Below are positions 6,071 to 8,751 of a stretch of DNA of 8,751 nt, in pieces (the stretch's first letter is position 1; the number at the start of each line of letters is the position of its first letter). Under the pieces are notes generated by a model. It was not told the origin of the DNA. It worked only from the letters and a program-made list of their open reading frames with translations, and ran no database searches. The stretch spans positions 1-8,751 of the forward strand of contig CAIUEQ010000255.1 in assembly GCA_903898215.1 (NCBI GenBank). Reading direction: 5' to 3'. The stretch is from an uncultured Bacteroidota bacterium. GTDB taxonomy: Bacteria > Bacteroidota > Bacteroidia > UKL13-3. Both the position numbers and the translations under genes were made by a program.

Positions 6071-6693
6071 TGAACAATATTTACTATATTACTTCATTGT
6101 CGTTATGCATACCTGTTTTTTTCGGGGTATATTATTACAAATTCATAAATGATTTATCTAAGATCTTTTTTTATTATTTAGTTCTTTCATTAATTATTGA
6201 GATTATCGGATTATATCTTGGTGTCAGATCTATTAATAATCACATCATATATAATATGTATATGTTTTTATCTAATGTATATGTGTCATATTTGATATTT
6301 AAAACAGGGGTTCGGTTTTCGGTTCTCATATCAGTTATTATTATATTATTTTTCTTGTTAAATTTATTTGCAAACAACTTTCTGGAATTTAATAGATTTA
6401 ACTATTTGATCAGTTATTTATTTCAAGGTATTATTAGTTGTATTTTATTGTTTAAATCTGTTGAAGTTTTTGATAAAGAATTTTATACTTACTTTCGGTT
6501 TTGGATGTTATCAGGGATGCTCATTTTTAGTTTTTCAACAATCAGTATTTTTTTGCTTTTCGACTATATCGTTAAAAATGACACACCCGAAATATCTACC
6601 TATTACGTTACGTACAATTTATTCATCAACCTAATAGTAAATGCAATTTATACAAAAGCTTTTTTATGTCTAAAGAAAAACTCGACATATTAA
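6070..6693 (+). CDS. Seven-helix integral membrane protein, putative sensor partner of the kinase
   Basis: A 207-residue, very hydrophobic protein with about seven predicted membrane helices (near residues 6-22, 30-50, 60-78, 84-102, 112-131, 145-166 and 180-200), short loops and a basic C-terminal tail (KAFLCLKKNSTY). No enzyme motif is evident and I do not recognise a named family. I chose ATG 6070, which overlaps the preceding stop in TGATG; TTG 6067 would add one Met. The last 28 bases overlap the start of the kinase gene, so the two proteins are probably made in coupled amounts. The kinase has no extracytoplasmic domain, and membrane proteins of this shape encoded beside such kinases often act as the sensory part, so a role in signal perception is plausible but inferred. 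Confidence 0.75.
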   Translation: MNNIYYITSLSLCIPVFFGVYYYKFINDLSKIFFYYLVLSLIIEIIGLYLGVRSINNHIIYNMYMFLSNVYVSYLIFKTGVRFSVLISVIIILFFLLNLFANNFLEFNRFNYLISYLFQGIISCILLFKSVEVFDKEFYTYFRFWMLSGMLIFSFSTISIFLLFDYIVKNDTPEISTYYVTYNLFINLIVNAIYTKAFLCLKKNSTY

Positions 6694-7424
6694 TTGTAAT
6701 GATTGTTAGCACTATTTCGGTGTTTACAATTTCCATATTTTTTGTGGTAATGGTTTATCGTTACCAAAAACGAATGCAACAAAAACAAACAGAACTATTT
6801 CGTGCAATACTTAATGCGGAGGAAGAAGAACGCAAAAGGGTTGCACGAGATATACATGATAGTTTGGGCGGTTTACTTGGTGCAACAAAAATGTTATTGA
6901 GCGAAATGCTTGATTCCGATAATAGCGGAATAAAATTGAACGAAAATATAACTAAAGTATTTGATTTGGTGTCGCTAGCCATTATCGAAGCCCGAAATGC
7001 TTCAAACGCATTATTGCCCAGTGCCATAAGTCGTTTTGGTTTGAAAGGTGCAATAAATGATCTGGTAAAAAAGTATGAAGCGTATTTTGAAATAGAACTT
7101 ATCAATAACTGTCCTGATAATTTAAGTGAGTTTTTGCAAATACATATTTACCGAATACTGAATGAACTTTTCAATAATGCTAGGAAGTATTCGGAAGGTA
7201 ATAAAATTGAACTTGAGTTTGTTTATGGAAATAACGAAATGCATATTTACTTCAGCGATAATGGCAAAGGATTTAATTTTGATGAGACGCTAAAACAAAC
7301 AAACGGAAACGGACTAAATAATATCAAAAAGCGTGTCGAGTTTTTGAATGGCACAATGGAAGTTAAAAATAATAATGGAACTGTTTACTTGCTTAATTTT
7401 AACTTAAACGATACGATTGTATGA
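6666..7424 (+). CDS. Sensor histidine kinase, HisKA_3 / NarX-like family, no periplasmic domain
   Basis: A 252-residue kinase. One membrane helix (about 8-31) has essentially no residues outside the membrane. A short coiled segment (YRYQKRMQQKQTELFRAIL) leads to the dimerisation and phosphotransfer domain AEEEERKRVARDIHDSLGG, with phospho-acceptor His64. The ATPase domain shows the N-box NELFNNARKYS (166-176), the G1 box DNGKGF (198-203) and the G2 box NGNGLNNI (213-220). The DxxxQ phosphatase motif that follows the His in NarX-type kinases is DSLGG here, so the glutamine is replaced by glycine, as in many Bacteroidota relatives. Start ATG 6666 lies inside the upstream membrane-protein gene, and the stop overlaps the regulator start as ATGA. 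With no input domain, sensing is probably delegated to the co-encoded membrane protein. Its cognate partner should be the adjacent response regulator. Confidence 0.93.
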   Translation: MSKEKLDILIVMIVSTISVFTISIFFVVMVYRYQKRMQQKQTELFRAILNAEEEERKRVARDIHDSLGGLLGATKMLLSEMLDSDNSGIKLNENITKVFDLVSLAIIEARNASNALLPSAISRFGLKGAINDLVKKYEAYFEIELINNCPDNLSEFLQIHIYRILNELFNNARKYSEGNKIELEFVYGNNEMHIYFSDNGKGFNFDETLKQTNGNGLNNIKKRVEFLNGTMEVKNNNGTVYLLNFNLNDTIV

Positions 7425-8098
7425 GCAATCCTGAATTAAAATTAAATGTAGCCATTGTTGATGATCACTTTGCTGTTAGAGACGGATACAGGAATTTATT
7501 ACATAAATTAAAATATGTTGAGCATGTAAACACATTTGACACGGCAAAGGAAATGCTGGAAGAGATGAAAAAGAAACCGTTCGATCTTATCTTTATGGAT
7601 ATTGAACTGAAAAACGAGAATGGGCTTTACATTTGCACTAAAATAAAGCAAAGTTATAAAGATGTAAAAGTGTTAATTTTAAGTTCGTACCATAGTGAAG
7701 AGTATATTATTGAAGCATATCATAATAATGCAGATGGTTATCTTTTTAAAGATTCAGATTCGAAAGAAGTAAGAAATGCACTTGATAAAATTATTTTTGA
7801 ACATGGGAAATATTTTAATACCGAAGCCATTGATATAATTTTCAATGAACAGGAATCAAAGAAGAAAAGTGAAGAAAGCAACACAACTAAATTAACAAAA
7901 CGTGAGATACAGATTGTAATATTAATATGTGAAGGATATTCAAACATTGAGATTGCCGAAAAATTGTTTCGTGACATTACAACTATTACTACTCACAGGC
8001 AAAATATTATGAAGAAGATAAATGCACATAAAGGCATAGATATATATAATTACGCTGTTAAAAATGGAATCATTGCACCTTCTGCAAAAATAAAATAA
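7421..8098 (+). CDS. Response regulator transcription factor, NarL/FixJ (LuxR-type HTH) family
   Basis: A 225-residue two-domain regulator. The receiver domain (about 8-125) has the acidic pair D14-D15, phospho-acceptor Asp60 in FDLIFMDIEL, Ser88 in LILSSY and Lys110 in GYLFKDSD, so all key residues are present. A linker rich in Lys, Glu and Ser (143-157) joins a LuxR-type helix-turn-helix at 158-217: LTKREIQIVILICEGYSNIE, then IAEKLF, then a recognition segment TITTHRQNIMKKI. The start ATG overlaps the kinase stop in ATGA, so the pair should be made together and signal to each other. Phosphorylation in this family normally drives dimerisation on two-fold symmetric DNA, which makes the paired palindromes upstream of the operon natural candidate targets. 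That target assignment is inferred. Confidence 0.95.
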   Translation: MSNPELKLNVAIVDDHFAVRDGYRNLLHKLKYVEHVNTFDTAKEMLEEMKKKPFDLIFMDIELKNENGLYICTKIKQSYKDVKVLILSSYHSEEYIIEAYHNNADGYLFKDSDSKEVRNALDKIIFEHGKYFNTEAIDIIFNEQESKKKSEESNTTKLTKREIQIVILICEGYSNIEIAEKLFRDITTITTHRQNIMKKINAHKGIDIYNYAVKNGIIAPSAKIK

Positions 8099-8351
8099 TA
8101 GCTGTAACAAATCATTGATATTCCTAAGATAAATTTCAGGATATTGTTTACACATTATTTTATTTTTTAAAGTATTCCTTTAAAACTTTCCGGGTCTGAA
8201 ACAAAAGCATTGTAGCATTCAGTTTGGCTATTTCAAATAAAAATCTCCAAAAAAAAATTCAGGAACTTTTTTAAACTAAACATTTTAACATCCTTGCAAC
8301 AATAAAAAAGGCTAACAATAAGAAGTCAATTTTAAAAGACTAAAAAAATAT

Positions 8352-8381
8352 TTTGCATTTTAATTTTTTGGGTTACTTTTG
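8352..8381 (+). promoter_or_regulatory. Near-consensus Bacteroidota promoter of rpsU
   Basis: TTTG (8352-8355), an 18-base spacer and TACTTTTG (8374-8381) match TTTG / TAnnTTTG completely in the defined positions. Transcription would begin around 8387-8389, giving a leader of only about 30 bases before ATG 8418. Confidence 0.75.
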
Positions 8382-8384
8382 CCG

Positions 8385-8405
8385 TCCCTTTGTACAATTA
8401 AGGGA
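8385..8405 (+). promoter_or_regulatory. Leader hairpin overlapping the rpsU Shine-Dalgarno
   Basis: TCCCTT (8385-8390) pairs perfectly with AAGGGA (8400-8405) around a 9-base loop that includes the palindrome TGTACA. The right arm takes up the first bases of the SD (GGA of GGAGGTGA), so folding would compete with ribosome binding. It depends on the transcript starting at or before about 8386; a start at 8388 would trim the left arm. Confidence 0.4.
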
Positions 8406-8410
8406 GGTGA
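8401..8410 (+). promoter_or_regulatory. Strong Shine-Dalgarno of rpsU (decides the start)
   Basis: AGGGAGGTGA contains GGAGGTGA, fully complementary to the usual 16S rRNA 3' tail, and ends 7 bases before ATG 8418. It fixes the start at 8418 and not at the TTG at 8379. No other gene in the window has anything like it, and most Bacteroidota genes lack an SD. Confidence 0.85.
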
Positions 8411-8417
8411 AAAACAT

Positions 8418-8612
8418 ATGATATACATAAACGTAAAGGAAAACGAGTCGTTAGACAGAGCTTTAAAAAAGTTCAAAAAGAAGTTTGAAAAAACCGGAGT
8501 TGTAAAAGAACTTCGCGAGAGACAGGCATTTATTAAGCCTTGTATTAAAAAGCGTCAGCAATTAATACATGCTTCTTATATCCAATTTCTTAAACAAGAA
8601 GCTAACGTATAA
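8418..8612 (+). CDS. rpsU: Small ribosomal subunit protein bS21
   Basis: A 64-residue, highly basic protein beginning MIYINVKENESLDRALKKFK, with the bS21 hallmarks KKFEKTGVVKELRERQAF and a basic C-terminal stretch (KKRQQLIHASYIQFLKQEA). It binds the 30S platform near the 3' end of 16S rRNA. Published work on Flavobacterium johnsoniae shows that bS21, with bS18 and bS6, helps sequester the anti-SD, which explains why most genes there lack SDs, and that rpsU itself is an exception. The strong SD and leader hairpin here fit autogenous control: ribosomes lacking bS21 have an exposed anti-SD and would favour this mRNA. The transcription unit looks monocistronic, bounded by its own promoter and an intrinsic terminator. 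The ORF extends upstream to TTG 8379, but that start lies inside the -7 promoter box and is rejected. Confidence 0.96.
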   Translation: MIYINVKENESLDRALKKFKKKFEKTGVVKELRERQAFIKPCIKKRQQLIHASYIQFLKQEANV

Positions 8613-8635
8613 ATATTTAAGTAACTATAAATCTG

Positions 8636-8671
8636 AACAGCCCGTTGATATTCTTCGGGCTGTTTTGTTTT
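8636..8671 (+). terminator. Intrinsic terminator of rpsU
   Basis: AACAGCCCG (8636-8644) pairs perfectly with CGGGCTGTT (8656-8664) to give a 9-bp GC-rich stem with an 11-base loop, followed by a T-rich run (TTTTGTTTT). It lies 23 bases after the rpsU stop. Confidence 0.92.
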
Positions 8672-8672
8672 A

Positions 8673-8698
8673 ACTAAATTTAGTACGAACTTGCAAGT
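8673..8698. repeat. Two adjacent short palindromes downstream of the rpsU terminator
   Basis: ACTAAATTTAGT (8673-8684) and ACTTGCAAGT (8689-8698) are both perfect palindromes, separated by 4 bases. No gene can be assigned in the final 80 bases. They could be operator sites for a gene beyond the window or part of a dispersed repeat; the sequence here does not decide. Confidence 0.35.
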
Positions 8699-8751
8699 GA
8701 AATAGTGAGTCTCGAAATGATCGCAGAATGTGTTACTGATTTTGTAAATTA

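Larger units (their letters stand above)
8099..8417. other. Intergenic region between the response regulator and rpsU
   Basis: 319 AT-rich bases with no convincing gene or RNA. The left part holds only a weak imperfect hairpin near 8117-8145. The right end contains the rpsU promoter, leader hairpin and SD, listed separately. The stretch 8160-8340 shows nothing I can assign. Confidence 0.65.

Noticed and set aside
6761..7105. A 114-codon open frame on the minus strand inside the kinase gene, and similar antisense frames at 869-1084, 1827-2111, 7738-7977 and 7940-8155
   Set aside because: Each lies opposite a well-supported gene, shows no recognisable domain, and has composition expected of a shadow frame.
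8117..8145. Hairpin ATATTCCT/AGGATAT after the response regulator as a terminator
   Set aside because: The stem is AT-rich and bulged with a 12-base loop, and the following bases (TGTTTACAC) are not a T-run. The operon terminator, if intrinsic, is not convincingly visible.
8150..8350. Possible small RNA or tRNA between the regulator and rpsU
   Set aside because: No cloverleaf, no stable GC stem and no T-loop-like GTTCRA sequence could be found; only AT-rich runs are present.
8379..8417. Upstream extension of rpsU from TTG 8379 (MPSLCTIKGGEKH)
   Set aside because: The TTG lies in the -7 promoter box TACTTTTG, the predicted transcript starts after it, and a perfect SD sets the start at ATG 8418, which also gives the standard bS21 N-terminus.

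Overview
The window is AT-rich and comes from a member of the Bacteroidota. The evidence is a surface protein with a type IX secretion (T9SS) sorting domain, promoters of the Bacteroidota TTTG / TAnnTTTG type, A-rich leaders without Shine-Dalgarno (SD) sequences on most genes, one strikingly SD-bearing gene (rpsU), and dispersed palindromic repeats of kinds common in Bacteroidota genomes. Lineage below phylum cannot be fixed from this sequence.

Layout. (1) Positions 1-2056, plus strand: a ComEA-like helix-hairpin-helix protein anchored by one membrane segment, then an acyl-CoA dehydrogenase. (2) Positions 2133-4928, minus strand: a 931-residue secreted protein with a signal peptide, an N-terminal DUF7948-like domain, seven SBBP repeats that should form one seven-bladed propeller, a linker domain and a C-terminal T9SS sorting domain. 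Several dispersed DNA repeats lie in frame inside this gene and are translated as extra loops. (3) Positions 4998-5433, minus strand: a small secreted protein with ten cysteines. It is broken by a single extra base in the signal-peptide region, so a simple ORF search misses it. (4) Positions 5434-5752: a divergent intergenic region with a good promoter for the cysteine-rich gene and two palindromes sharing the same core, ACTAT-N4-ATAGT. (5) Positions 5753-8098, plus strand: a tightly overlapping four-gene operon made of a 105-residue soluble protein with a C-terminal CPPxC motif, a seven-helix membrane protein, a HisKA_3-type histidine kinase with no extracytoplasmic domain, and a NarL/LuxR-type response regulator. 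(6) Positions 8352-8671: rpsU (ribosomal protein bS21) with a near-consensus promoter, a leader hairpin overlapping a perfect SD, and a strong intrinsic terminator.

How the genes may work together. The four-gene operon is the best candidate for an undescribed system. The kinase has no sensory domain of its own, and the two proteins made just before it (the small CPPxC protein and the seven-helix protein) are in the right place to supply sensing. The regulator could act on the paired palindromes, which sit between this operon and the divergent cysteine-rich secreted gene. This circuit is inferred from gene order and shared DNA sites and has not been demonstrated. The rpsU leader fits the published picture in Flavobacterium, where bS21 helps mask the anti-SD of the ribosome and rpsU is an exception that carries an SD.
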